64,000 nucleotides of DNA. Source: Rosa chinensis (lineage: Eukaryota; Streptophyta; Magnoliopsida; Rosales; Rosaceae). The notes under the pieces were generated by a model. It saw nothing but the letters and a program-made list of their open reading frames with translations. It had not been told where the DNA came from and searched no databases. This document shows, one piece after another, positions 1 to 10,050 of this stretch. How positions within the stretch are numbered: the stretch's first letter is position 1; each line of letters starts with the position of its first letter. The position numbers were made by a program, and so were the translations under genes. The DNA lies in NCBI RefSeq assembly GCF_002994745.2, contig NC_037093.1, positions 15,697,555 to 15,761,554 on the forward strand, written 5' to 3'.

Positions 1-727
1 AAGCATTCGGTGCCTGATGCATGTATTTACACACACATAATTGCACAAGATGACACTCAGCTATGACTCCAAGTAATGGATATCCTAAATGGAAGTGTCC
101 CCTAATGAAGAAGATTAATGGTGTTACTGTTACTTTCTACAGTCAAGGCCATTGAATGGAGTTGTTTGGATTCCAGGCTGATCAATTTAATTTGTTTCTT
201 ATTATAACTCGGTTTTCTTTTGAAGCATGTAGACTATCCTTGGTATTTAGGAATTAAAAGTCCTGAATCTTCAACAGTGTAAGGACTATAGGAGTGCAAG
301 TAGTGGAGAGTGAAGTGGTTTCAATATATGAGTGTGGCAAGTTCCCACTTGTTCCCACAAATAAAATATTTCATTATCTCGTGGACTTATTCAACAAAGC
401 AATAGTATAATGATAGAAAAAGTTGTAAGATTCCTGGTATATTACCTTGCCACAAAATGAGTGTACCAAAGATGATTGATTTCTGAGTCCAAATAGCACA
501 TAGTAAAAGCTAAACTTCTTAGCACCTAAAAAAAAAAAAAAACCATAAAGTTTAAAGCTTGGGAGCATTATCAATGAAAAAGTCGGGACAATTAAGAAAG
601 CTGAACTAAAATCATATTATTGAGCTCATTTTTATTATGTTAATGCTTGCATTCACCCTCTATCCTAGTTCCTTTTTGTTGGAAATGTTATGAACTCTTG
701 AAGACGTTCTTCATAAACCCAATCAGT
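1..727. other. AT-rich non-coding stretch, nothing recognised
   Basis: No coding segment or repeat is supported here. It lies just beyond the 3' end of the broken PPR gene on the minus strand and could hold its former 3' UTR. A short A-tract near 529-542 is the only low-complexity sequence. Confidence 0.4.
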
Positions 728-769
728 TCATTCTGAATAAAGTTCAACAATACTATTGAATGCGATAGA

Positions 770-1144
770 TACCTGAGCTGAGCTTGTTAGGTCATCTTCA
801 AAGAAGTAACCAAAAAGAATATTCCAGAACCATAATTTGGGCTCAAGAGTCAAGAACACCACTATCATTAGAAGTACAATACACAACGAGAGAGACTTCA
901 TGAATCGCCCTTTCTGAGAAATTCCCTCAATCAGAGAGTAATATGTGCTGTCATCGGGAGTAATCCCTCTGCTCACCATGTCTTTAAGGAGCCCTTGAGC
1001 AAGATCACCTTCTTGGTTTTTGCATAAGAGCATTGTACGTCATAAGTGTAGGATTGAAACCTATACTCAACATTTCGTCTCGAACTTTGAAGGCATCATT
1101 CATATCACCTCGTTTACTATGTCCACTAATGAAGGTGTTGTAAC
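770..1144 (-). pseudogene. PPR gene 3' fragment, separated by retrotransposon
   Basis: On the minus strand this segment encodes the last pentatricopeptide repeats of the gene whose other part lies at 15011-16600. Read from 1144 downwards it gives a repeat containing NTFISGHSKRGDMNDAF and then MLSIGFNPTLMTYNALM. A frameshift near 1030 follows, after which come KNQEGDLAQGLLKDM and GITPDDSTYYSLIEGI. These are typical 35-residue P-class PPR motifs (TYN-L-G, then A/D-E-M--G--P). The frame breaks off into the LTR exactly at the GTAAC duplication. P-class PPR proteins normally bind organellar RNA; this copy cannot make one because of the insertion and frameshifts. Where the original stop codon lay is unclear: the open frame runs on past the last good motif for about 60 unrelated residues. 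Confidence 0.85.
1140..1144. repeat. Target site duplication, left copy (GTAAC)
   Basis: GTAAC lies directly left of the first LTR base and again directly right of the other LTR at 15011-15015. Five base pairs is the usual duplication for Ty3/gypsy integrases, so the whole element went in as one insertion. Confidence 0.9.
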
Positions 1145-1895
1145 TATTTGGCTCCAAAACCAGTTGGTGTGCAAACTGTCTCTTTTGAGCGTGTGATTGC
1201 GCAGGCGTGCCAGCACCGTGGGGTGCAGTCGTCGGGGTAGTCCCTTGACCTGACTTCTTCTTCAAGTGTTGTGGACGAGGAGAGCACCAACCTCGCCAGA
1301 GGATTCTTCTCTAGCCTTTCGGGAAAGGACTTTTTCCTTACAGATAAGGACTTTGGGTGTGATCTCTTCGGTCACCAAATCGATACTCAACGTTGTAGGT
1401 TGAGCAGAGCAATCACTGGGAAGTTCTGAGAAAGCACGGGGTTTGCTAAAGCGTATCTTTAGCTTCGCTGGGTTGCGAGGGCGTTACCCTTGCTTCACTG
1501 GGGGTATCTGTGGCAGTAGCACTGACAGTCGGCTCGGGGAGACTAGGACTGAGAGTACGGTCGCCGGGTTTCAACAGGGTTGAAGGTTTGCCCCGGGGAG
1601 GCTTTGTAATCGCTAGGATTGATTGATTCGAGAGCGGTCTCTTGCTTTGCCGCTTAACCCTGTATTTATACACCTAGGGTTTCGACTGCTCCTTGCCTTA
1701 GAAGGATTATTAATTGAAGTTTCCTATTCAATCTCTGCTACTCGATCCCAATAAGGTTTCGTTTACCTTACGGACCACAGAATGGGTGAAGCTATACCCC
1801 AAACCCAAGTAGGCTTATTTTTTGGGCCACAGGTATTGGCCCGCTGGTTCAAACCCACCAAAGGATCTTGCCAAAAATACTTTTGGGCTCAAACA
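1145..1895 (-). repeat. 3' LTR of the Tat element (751 bp)
   Basis: This is a near-identical copy of 14300-15010. It begins TATTTGGCTCC, where the other LTR begins TGTTTGGCTCC, so the terminal TG has mutated. It ends GGCTCAAACA. It carries 40 bp (about 1507-1546) that the other LTR lacks. A TATAAATA motif on the minus strand lies at 1663-1670. Confidence 0.92.
1663..1670 (-). promoter_or_regulatory. TATA box in 3' LTR
   Basis: TATAAATA on the minus strand, in the same place as in the other LTR. The context GTGTATAAATACAGGG is typical of a plant Pol II promoter. Confidence 0.6.
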
Positions 1896-1911
1896 TTGCC
1901 CCCCAGGCCCC
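1896..1911 (-). promoter_or_regulatory. Polypurine tract of the Tat element
   Basis: On the minus strand, GGGGCCTGGGGGGCAA directly precedes the 3' LTR. It is purine-rich apart from a CCT and a C, and lies where plus-strand DNA priming takes place. Confidence 0.7.
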
Positions 1912-2053
1912 GAAATCAGGCCCACGAAGATGTAACTGATTGAAGGGGACTAAAACGACGCGCCGGTCGCTCGAAACGATGTCATTAATGAAGGTCGCAT
2001 CCTTTCGTTTGCAAAAAACCTTTCTGTCGTATCGTTTCCCTCACAAAATCCCT

Positions 2054-2061
2054 TATTTAAA
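2054..2061 (+). promoter_or_regulatory. Possible TATA box of the antisense PMD gene
   Basis: TATTTAAA on the plus strand lies about 100 bases before the ATG at 2163. Spacing and sequence suit a core promoter for the antisense gene, inside the retrotransposon. This is inferred from position only. Confidence 0.4.
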
Positions 2062-2162
2062 CCCATGGCCGCGTAAGACCCGTCACATCAGAAACCCTTT
2101 CAGTCTCTTAAACCCAGAAAAAAACCCATTTCTTCCGATATCTCCTTCGCAGAAACCTAGAA

Positions 2163-4990
2163 ATGGCTCCCCCGAAGAAAATAGTCATCGATCAAGAGGA
2201 AGAGTCGAACGACAAAGTCGCCCATACTTGGGGAACCAACATCGGTGCCTGCATTCGTCTCCAAACATCTATCCATCGACCCTTGCCCTTCGATTCTCCG
2301 ACCACCAAACCAGACTGGGGCCAGCGCCACAAGATGCTATTCCGGCCGAAGCTATCGCTCTCTACGGCCTACCCGTCCGTCGGCCCATTCCGGTCCTCCG
2401 AAAGACTCCTGGAGATTTCAGTAGCTGGTGTGCCCAGAACCATCGAGCCAAAATAGGACACTGGCCGTCCTCCATCAGTCCAGCAGAGATTTCCTGGTAT
2501 CGCGAAACGCGGGCTCGAGATCTGGCTCGCTGGAATGCAGCAGGTATTACACACACTATCGATCTATGTCCATCTTCCGTGCGGCGGCAATCGTTCGCCG
2601 CTCGCTGCCTTTCTTTGTTTCTGGAATACCGCCACCAACACATTTGACTTTAGATTCGGTCAAATGAGTATTACTCTGCTGGATATTCTTGCCATCACCG
2701 GCTTGCCCATTAATGGCGAGCCCTATGTGCATGGTCAATTCGATTCTGTCAACTTCACCTCGACCATGGCCCAGCACGGTCGCAGCACCCACAGTGGCTC
2801 CTACCTGCGATGGTTGGCGTATTACAGTCGGGAGCACAACTCGACCGGCGGAATCGCTTTCCTGGAGTATTGGCTATGCAAGTTCATCTTCTGCACCTCT
2901 TCCTGCAAGCCCACTGGTACTTGGACTCTGCTGAAGAGCTTAGTTACGAGCTTTACGCTCCTAACCACTTCGCTCGCCAATTCGGTCTCGTCCAACTGGT
3001 ACCATTTCCTCTGTACAACACCTGGAACTACAACACTTCTTGGCATAGATTCGGGCCCCCCACCGGGCCTGTGCCGGCACAAAGTATGCTCGCGTTGGTT
3101 GATCTTCCAGATTGGGCTCAAGTTATCGATGTCGTGGATGGGACTGAGGAAGGATATGAAGACTAGTGGGAACAGGTCTCCGTCAATTGCTGGACCCAGC
3201 GGGATGACGAACTCTTTGCAGCCATCTTTGGAGAACTGAAAAACCCCTACCCTGCCGATGTTGAAATGCTCGCTTGCTTCTCTGGGGACGCTACACGACC
3301 CCAGCCTCTTCCAAAAACATAACCGGCCCGAGCCCCTCGCCAAGCTCAGGCTGGTATCGTAATCCGCGAACCCCCTCCAATGGTAAGTATCTTAGTTCTA
3401 TCCTCTATATCACTACTTCCTTTTCACTCATCCTTCGCTGTATCAGGGAAATGCGCCACGTTCTGGCAACTGCACAATCCGTGCTTCCCCGGCCGCTGGC
3501 CAGTCAGGAAAGTAGAAGACGGTGATCGCGGAGCCTGAAGTTGAAGATTCCTCCTCTGACGACGATAATCTTCAAACCGTAAGAACCCTCTCTTCTTAGG
3601 ATTATGCTTTCTCTATGAGCTAAGTCTGATCCTTTGATTCTGGCAGGTTGCCGCTGCTTTGGCTCGCAAGTGCAGCCGCTCGGACCCTCGCACTGACCTA
3701 TGGGAAGAGGACGAACCAATCGCTGATCGACTGGTAAGAGACGAGAAACCCACGTTAGAATTTTTTCGCCCTCTAGTCCAAATCCTATAACTATTTTTCT
3801 CGCAGGTTCGTCGCTGGTCCTCCGAACAAGCTGGGGAAGGCCCTTCGGCTGCTGGTGAAGGGACATCTACCACGGCTTCTAGTAATCTTCCACCTCTTGC
3901 CAGCACTGCGAGCGATGTGCCATTGGCCTCAATTCTGGTGTAGGTCATAGACGACAGTTCGCCCGAATTGGAAGAAGGAACAGCCCCTTCAGAGGCACCG
4001 CCTGAGGAACCGATCGCCGCACAACCCTTAGCGCAAACAGCGCCTGATGCAATTTCCTATAAAGCAACTCAAGAGCCTGCACGAGCCTCCGGCCGCAGAG
4101 GTATACTCTCTCCTGAGCATAATGCCTTAGTCCTTATTTTATTTTCTGTGCACTCTAATAATTCTTCCTTAACCACAGAGTCCTGGTCCTGCTGAGGAAA
4201 CAGCTATCGCTGCGGAAGTACCTGTCGCTGATCCTGCTGAACCAATTGGTGAAGACATGGTGACTCAGGAGCCTGCCCTCCATGCTCCTGAAGTGGGAGA
4301 ACGGGTAAATGCCGAACCAGAGCCGGAAGCGGTTCCTATTATAGAGCCTCAGGAGGCCCCAGCTGCTGCTGCTATTCCAGATCCACTGCCTGAGCCCCCT
4401 TCCAGATTGGAAAGGCTTGTTCGCGTCCTCAAAGTGGCCCCTCCAAGAGTTATAGATGAAGCGCGGGGTGGGCTACAACGACTTCTGAGCCCCGACATCT
4501 TACTGCCGGGTGCGTCTGCCAGCGCCCAGGAATACTTGATGGTTCTTCGCCGCGAGCGAACCATCACTGAGACTGAGTTCACCGAGATATATGAGCTACT
4601 ACAAAATCTCCCTGAGCTGATTAATGAGAGAACGGCCGCAACTGCGCAAGCCAGGCAAGCTCAGGCCCACTACCGGGGCCTCGCGCAACAGACAGATGCT
4701 TCTCGCGACCTCTTAGGAGATAGGGCCATCCTCGTTAGAGATTTGCGGATCACTCAAAATCATCTTCGGACCCAAATCCAGGAACTCCAAGCCCAATTGA
4801 CTGCGGTGACGGCCCAGCTTGAACATGAGGAACCTCTGCTAGAGCAACCCTTAGCGGCCTTTGAAGCATTGTCTGAAACCTTGGCTCAAGCCCGCGAAGC
4901 AGCCTGACAAGCGGAGCGAGCTGCTGCCGATGCTAGTTTCCGCCTGGATGAACACTTACTTCGCTTGACCCATGCGGGCCGAAAACTCTA
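2163..4990 (+). pseudogene. Antisense plant-mobile-domain (PMD) gene carried by the retrotransposon
   Basis: On the strand opposite gag-pol, coding potential starts at ATG 2163 (MAPPKKIVIDQEEE). It passes through at least two frame changes, using the frames of 2163-2456, 2300-2647, 2535-2890 and 2890-3166. Recognisable PMD segments are ISPAEISWYRETRARDLARW, FGQMSITLLDILAITGLPI, NHFARQFGLVQLVPFPLYN and WHRFG. The family (MAIN/MAIL-like) acts with PP7-type phosphatases in gene silencing, and PMDs also occur in plant transposons. Good GT-AG introns interrupt the later part: 3383-3446, 3579-3646, 3734-3805 and probably 4101-4178. An acidic, proline-rich linker (SSSDDD and repeated PAEEP-like stretches) and a helical tail ending near 4990 follow. 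An in-frame TAG near 3942 and the frameshifts mark it as decayed. It could have begun as a captured host gene or be an old part of this lineage. Confidence 0.8.
4179..4907 (+). CDS. Last exon of the antisense PMD gene: acidic linker and coiled coil
   Basis: This open frame follows the acceptor at 4178 and stays open to a TGA at 4905-4907; similar sequence continues to about 4990. Its first half is rich in E, P and A (repeated PAE, APE and EPE). The second half, from about 4420, has heptad-like leucines and glutamines (LRVLKVAPPRVIDEA, LQELQAQLTAVTAQLEHEE), so a coiled coil is likely. There is no enzyme motif. It belongs to the same antisense transcript as the PMD domain upstream, because it lies on the same strand and is linked by canonical introns. 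Intron 4 as placed does not keep the frame, so either the donor is different or a one-base indel has occurred. Confidence 0.5.
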   Translation, partial: SPGPAEETAIAAEVPVADPAEPIGEDMVTQEPALHAPEVGERVNAEPEPEAVPIIEPQEAPAAAAIPDPLPEPPSRLERLVRVLKVAPPRVIDEARGGLQRLLSPDILLPGASASAQEYLMVLRRERTITETEFTEIYELLQNLPELINERTAATAQARQAQAHYRGLAQQTDASRDLLGDRAILVRDLRITQNHLRTQIQELQAQLTAVTAQLEHEEPLLEQPLAAFEALSETLAQAREAA

Positions 4991-6423
4991 GGCCTCTTAT
5001 GTTAGGCCCTTTTGTGTTGTATGAATAATACTATAATTAATATTTAATATTTAGCCCACTTTGTTTGGCCCAAATATGACTTTAAATTCCGGTAATTTAT
5101 CACCTCTTTATTGATATCGAAACTGTTGAAAAGATAATTCCGAATTGATAGGTTATCTCCTCGGAGACTGCCCTGCTTCCCACGCGTTTTCAATTTCCTT
5201 CATTTCCGAGATTCTAGCATTCAATTCCATTGATACTCTCATTGATGGCGTTGAAAGTACTTCAACTGCCCATCACGCGGTTGAGATTACTACGGCTGGA
5301 GCTATAAATACCTGCACTTGGGGAAATCATGAAGCCAAGCAACCATGCCTTCTCCAGAGATAACTTCACGAGCCTTGCTACTTTTCCTTCAGTCTCTAAA
5401 ATCTTCCTCCCATGATCTCACCCTTAGCCACAAATCCATAGGCTTCATGGCTTAATCTCAAAACCTAGGTAGGCCTCATGGCCTAATCTCAGGTCCAACG
5501 GCGTGTCTTTGGTTTCTGGGAATCTGGACAAAATCGCCAGTCTCAGTTAAACCGAAGAACACGCCACGCTCCTAACGCGGCAGAACCAGATTTTGAGGGG
5601 TCCGTCCCCTCCAATTGTCCGCATGGAGCAGGGGGCGGAGAGGCGGAAGGCCACTTTGAGGCCGACTGTTCTTCTTCCGCGGTCTACCTCTGAGGTCCGA
5701 CCACAAGGCTTCTGTTTTTCCCCTAGAGGTAGATGTGGTTGTGAGTCGCGTTTGCTCTGGATACCATCTCCAACCCGGAGGATAGTCACCTGGAAGGGGT
5801 ATGATGGATTATTCCCTTCCCTCTTCCTCCGGTATAGACGATAGTAGCTGCGACTCAGATCGGAGGAGGATCTGGGTGAAGAGAGGAATAGTGCCACCGG
5901 TACTGCCCAGATCCTTCTTGCCGCAACCAGATCCAGCCACTTTAAAAATTTGTGCTTCTTACGATTTTCAAAGCCACATTTGGCCTTATAATTGCAAGTG
6001 TACCCATGTTGATATGTTTTTTGTACTGCCTTTGGCCGCAAAGCCACTTTATAAATGAATGTTTCTTTGAGCATAATGCAAAAAATTGCAAAAAATTGCC
6101 AAGAATAATAAAGCCTCATGTACAGGCCTTCATGTACATTCTTAACACAATTTGTCAAGGATAAACAAGTATGAATATATTCTTAACACTTGATGAATAC
6201 AATAATAAAGCCTCATGTACAGGCCATCACGTAACTATGGCCTCCTGTATAGGCCTGAATATAGAGTTTCCCCCCAATGTTCATCGGTGAAGCAAATACC
6301 TGAGATGAAGGCCACAAGAAAAAGGCCTGAAGAAAGACGTAGAGTTGATGCAAACCGATGAAGATTATGGTTGCCCCCCTGCCAGGTTAGAAGGTTGATT
6401 AGGTGGATCCTCGAACTCCCCAA
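4991..6423. other. Non-coding spacer of the Tat element with short repeats
   Basis: This lies between the antisense gene and the integrase end. A 25-bp direct repeat occurs at 6104-6128 and 6201-6225 (core CCTCATGTACAGGCC), and related GGCCTCATGGCC-like units lie near 5445-5490 and 6115-6260. Open frames around 5547-6158 show no family motif. Long tandem-repeat-bearing spacers are common in Tat elements. Confidence 0.55.
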
Positions 6424-8045
6424 ACACTAGGATAGTATTTCTTCAAGAAACGCCCGTTGATGGGGTTGCGATGGATGTCACCATCGATGTCTTTGAGGTG
6501 GAAGGCCCCTCGTTCCAAGATGCGGTGGAAGACAAAGGGTCCCTCCCATCGCTGAGTCCACTTATCGCGGCCGGTTAACTTCTTGCCCAGGGGTTAAACG
6601 GCTTTCCAAACAAGTTCTCCTTCTTTGTAACTACGACCACGTGTCCTCTTATCGTAAGCACGGGCGATACGCTGTTTCTCCATCACCAAATTGTCCAAAG
6701 CCGCTAAGCGCTGCTCACTCAAATCTTCATGTTCTTGTCACATCGCCTGAACATAATCCTCACCGATCAAATGATGCTGCTCTTGCACGCGTAGGGAATG
6801 AACGTTGATTTCCAAGGGTAAAACAGCGTCGTGACCAAACATGAGTGCATACGGTGTCGTAGCGGTGGGATTCCTCTTGGATGTACGATAAGCCCAGAGT
6901 GTCTCATACAAAGTATCGTGCCACTGTCGGGGGTTTTCCACCAGCATCTTCTTTAACAGGGTAATAATAATCTTGTTGCTGGCCTCCGCTTGACCGTTGG
7001 ACTGAGCATAATACGGAGTGCTGTGGATGAACTGGATGCCAAAATCATTGACAAGTTGCTCGACGGGACCTCCCATGAACGCTGCCCCCCGGTCTGAAAC
7101 GAGCACCTCGGGGATCCCAAACCTGCAGAGAATGTTACGAAAAATGAACTAGCGAATGGTGGTGCCAGAGGCCTCCTTTAAAGGCTCAGCTTCGACCCAT
7201 TTGGTGAAGAAGTCAGTAGCCACGATGATGAACTTATGTTGGAGAGAAGAATGGGGGTGGATCATCCCAATCAAGTCCAATGCCCAGCCGCGTGCAGGCC
7301 AAGGCTTAATTATAGGTTGCATGGGAATGTTGGGGACATGCTGGACTAGACCATGTGCTTGACAGTCTTCACATCCTTTGGTGAATGCAATGCAATCCTT
7401 TAAAATGCTGAGCCAGTAATAACCATGTCGCCTAATAAGCCATCGCATCTTAGGTCCCGCTTGATGAGCTCCACATATCCCTGTGTGCGCTTCACGCATT
7501 AGTCGTTTTGCTTTGCGGCCATAGACACAACGGAAGTCTATGCCATCTTCCTCACGTCGTCGCAGCTTATCACCCCTGAGGAAGTAATTTAAGGCGAGAA
7601 AGCGAATCTTCCTGTCGACTGTGGGGTCTGGTCGCTTGAGATAATCGATCAACAAGATGTGCCAATCAACATCAATAGGTTCTAGCACCGCGACCACTAG
7701 GTCATCAGGCGGATCAGGCCGTGCGAGCCATGAGGGTAGTGTGCGACGTTCAACTTTCAGAATACGCTCGCGAACCCCATACTTCAATGTAACACCTGTG
7801 GCCAGTTGAGCGAGCTCATTGGCCGCGAAATTGCACTCGCGAGGGATGTACTCCAAATCGGCATTGACAAATTGATCCAGAAGCTCAATGGCGCGGTTCA
7901 AGTACGGTACGAGCAACCAGCTGACACATCTGTATTTTTCCTGAAGCTGATTTATCACAAGCTGAGAGTTGCCGCGGATCTGAACATCCCTCACCCCTAG
8001 CTCCAATAAAACTTCAAGCCCGATAATAAGAGCCTCGTATTCTGC
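6424..8045 (-). pseudogene. Tat second RNase H and integrase region
   Basis: Reading from 8045 downwards, the end of an RNase H fold (ELGVRDVQIRGNSQLVINQL) is followed by a linker. Next comes an integrase zinc-binding segment with the H-H-C-C pattern (HTGICGAHQ, then CEDCQAHG). The catalytic core has WALDLIG with the first Asp, SDRGAAF with the second Asp, and SNGQAEASNK with the Glu, so the D-D-E triad is visible. A conserved C-terminal part (RSYKEGELVWKAV, DKWTQRWEGPF) runs on to about 6424. In-frame stops lie near 7149 (after ASGTTIR) and 6738, and another follows LVWKAV, so no functional enzyme can be made. The RNase H half starts in the preceding segment at about 8150. Confidence 0.88.
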
Positions 8046-8852
8046 CTAGTTGTTCGTGCACTTAAACTCCAGTTGGAAGGAATAAGAAAAACGATCGCCC
8101 ACTGGATTTTCCAAAACAATTCCTGCCCCTGCTAATGTTTCCGTTCGGGAGCCATCAAAGAATAATACCCAGGGTTGCAAGGAGATTGTGGCTTGGTACC
8201 ATACTGCGTACTCTGGGATGCGAGCCAAATCTGGTCGAATCGCAGTGGCGGACGCTATTTCTAATTCCTTCATCGCGGGTATCTCCAACATAGGATGATG
8301 TGCCAGAAAATCCGCGATGGCCTGGCCCTTTACAACTTTTTGAGGTAAGTTTTGTAATGAAAACTCGGAAAGGGCCAGTACCCACTTGCCAATGCGGCCT
8401 CTTAAAATAGGCCGCGACAGCATGTATTTGACCAAGTCAGTTTGGGCAATGATGCAGGTAGTAAAGGATAACATGTAGTGCCGCAACTTGCATGCTGAGA
8501 AATACAAAGTCAGACACAGCTTCTCCATAGGAGTGTACCTTGTCTCACAGTCTGTCAGTGTCCTGCTTAGGTAGAATATAGCATGCTCAATACCCGCTTC
8601 ATCATCCTGAGCGAGCAAACTGCCAATAGAAGCTTCGGCCGCTGACATATATAACTTCAATGGAAATCCGGCCCTCGGCGGAATGAGCACTGGTGGGCTC
8701 GCTAGGTAGCTCTTAATTCTGTCGAAAGCCTCTTGATGTTTAGGCTCCCAAACGAACTCATTCTGCCCCTGTAACTTCAGCAATGGCGAGAAGGGTTGGA
8801 TTTTACCTGCAGAGTTAGAGATGAAACGTCTCAGGAAATTGATCTTAACCAA
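8046..8852 (-). pseudogene. Gypsy RNase H and start of second RNase H
   Basis: This 268-codon frame begins with the RT thumb and connection (FLRRFISNSAGK, FDRIKSYLASPPVLIPP). It continues into the usual gypsy RNase H (KLYMSAAEASIGSLLAQDD, then YTPMEKLCLTLYFSACKLRHY). A second RNase H then opens at WVLFFDGSRTETLAGAGIVL and is cut by a stop at 8046, within TNN*AEYEAL. Two RNase H domains in tandem are a hallmark of the Tat lineage. In the first domain the usual first Asp appears as Ser (MSAAEAS), in line with loss of catalytic function. Confidence 0.87.
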
Positions 8853-9480
8853 CAGACGCTGTAATTCCTTCTTCGTTCGCTGGGGGGGGGGGGATGCATT
8901 GATGACCGCGTTTGCCTTGTCTTCAGGGACTTCAATTCCTCACTGATGGACAATGAACCCAAGGAAATCTCCTGCTTGGACCCCAAAAACGCATTTAGAG
9001 GGGTTCATCTTGAGCTTGTGTCATCGTATTCGCTCGAATACCCTCCTGAGATCTGCGATGTGATCTCCTTTTTTCCGAGATTTCACCACTACGTCATCGA
9101 TGTAAACCTCTAGAATCTTCCCCAGGATATCATGGAAGATTGTTCATGGCTCTCTGATATGTCGTGCCGGCATTCTTTGGTCCAAAGGGCATGAACACAT
9201 ATTTAAAAACACTCGCGAACCCGGGACACCGGAATGCAGTTTTATGCCTATCCTCTTCAGCGACCGGAATCTGGTAATATCCCGCAGTGCCATCCATGAA
9301 GGACAACAATTCATGCCCCGCTACGGCGTCTACTAACATATCCGCAACCGACATGGGGTAAACATCTTTAGGTGTAGCGAGATTAAGATCCCTATAGTCT
9401 ACGCAGACCCTCATCTTGTCATTCTTCTTGTGAACGGGCACTATATTAGACAGCCACTGATTGTATTTGGCGACCTTGAT
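8853..9480 (-). pseudogene. Gypsy reverse transcriptase core, frameshifted
   Basis: The frame at 9130-9441 contains VCVDYRDLNLATPKD, SFMDGTAGYYQIPV and FKYVFMPFGPKNAGTTYQRA, which are the conserved RT fingers and palm. After a frameshift near 9130 the catalytic YIDD box is still readable at 9093-9104 (VYIDDVVVKSRKKGDH). A run of ten G at 8882-8891 interrupts the reading of the thumb. Its continuation is the RNase H frame that ends at 8046. Confidence 0.88.
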
Positions 9481-9486
9481 AATACC

Positions 9487-10050
9487 TTATTTATGCATTT
9501 TTTCGACCTCCTCTTTGACGAGGACTTGAGTCTCTGAATTCATTCTTCGCGGTTCTTGCTTCACGGGCCTCTTGTTGGGGAGCGTTGGTAGCTGATGGCA
9601 AACCAATTCTAGTGACAGGCCGGGCATATCTTCATACTTCTCTGCAAAGCAATCTTTAAACTCTAGTAACAAATCGGCGAGCCTCTGTTTCTCGCTAGGC
9701 TCTAGGTAAGTGCTGATAGCCACTTCCATTGGCTCGTCCACTGTTCCCAGATTGATCTTCTTAATAGGGTCTCTGACTTTGGGAGGTGTATCGTCCAGCG
9801 CTGCCGGAGCAAGCTGAATGTCTATTTCGTCCTCTCGCTCTTGATTAGAGAGCTCTTCATCGACGACCTCCAAGGTCGCGATTCGATCATAAGCCTCTTT
9901 TTCCACTAAGTATGATGACAGTCGTTCGTATATCGAGTGGAAGGACTCTACCCCCTCCTCTGAGAGGTCGCAATCCATTAATCCTTTAAGGATTTGGGCA
10001 CAGCGTGGCCAGGCCTCTCTAGGCCTTCTTTCGCGAGCGTAAGCCCCCAC
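9487..10050 (-). pseudogene. Gypsy pol linker to reverse transcriptase N-terminus
   Basis: This frame contains LADLLLEFKDCFAEKYEDMPG and the PVKQEPRRMNSE segment that precede RT in gypsy pol. An acidic stretch upstream links it to the protease. It overlaps the 3' end of the protease frame in a different phase, so one frameshift separates them. A stop just past VEKMHK separates it from the RT core. Confidence 0.75.

Noticed and set aside
374..574. 66-codon minus-strand frame right of the window start
   Set aside because: Low-complexity F/Y-rich translation across an A-tract, with no family motif.
1005..1265. Frame that joins PPR repeats to LTR sequence
   Set aside because: It is a read-through across the insertion point, not a fusion gene.
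5547..6158. 203-codon minus-strand frame in the Tat spacer
   Set aside because: It overlaps repeat units, has no recognisable domain, and lies outside the gag-pol order. It is likely a chance frame in GC-rich sequence.
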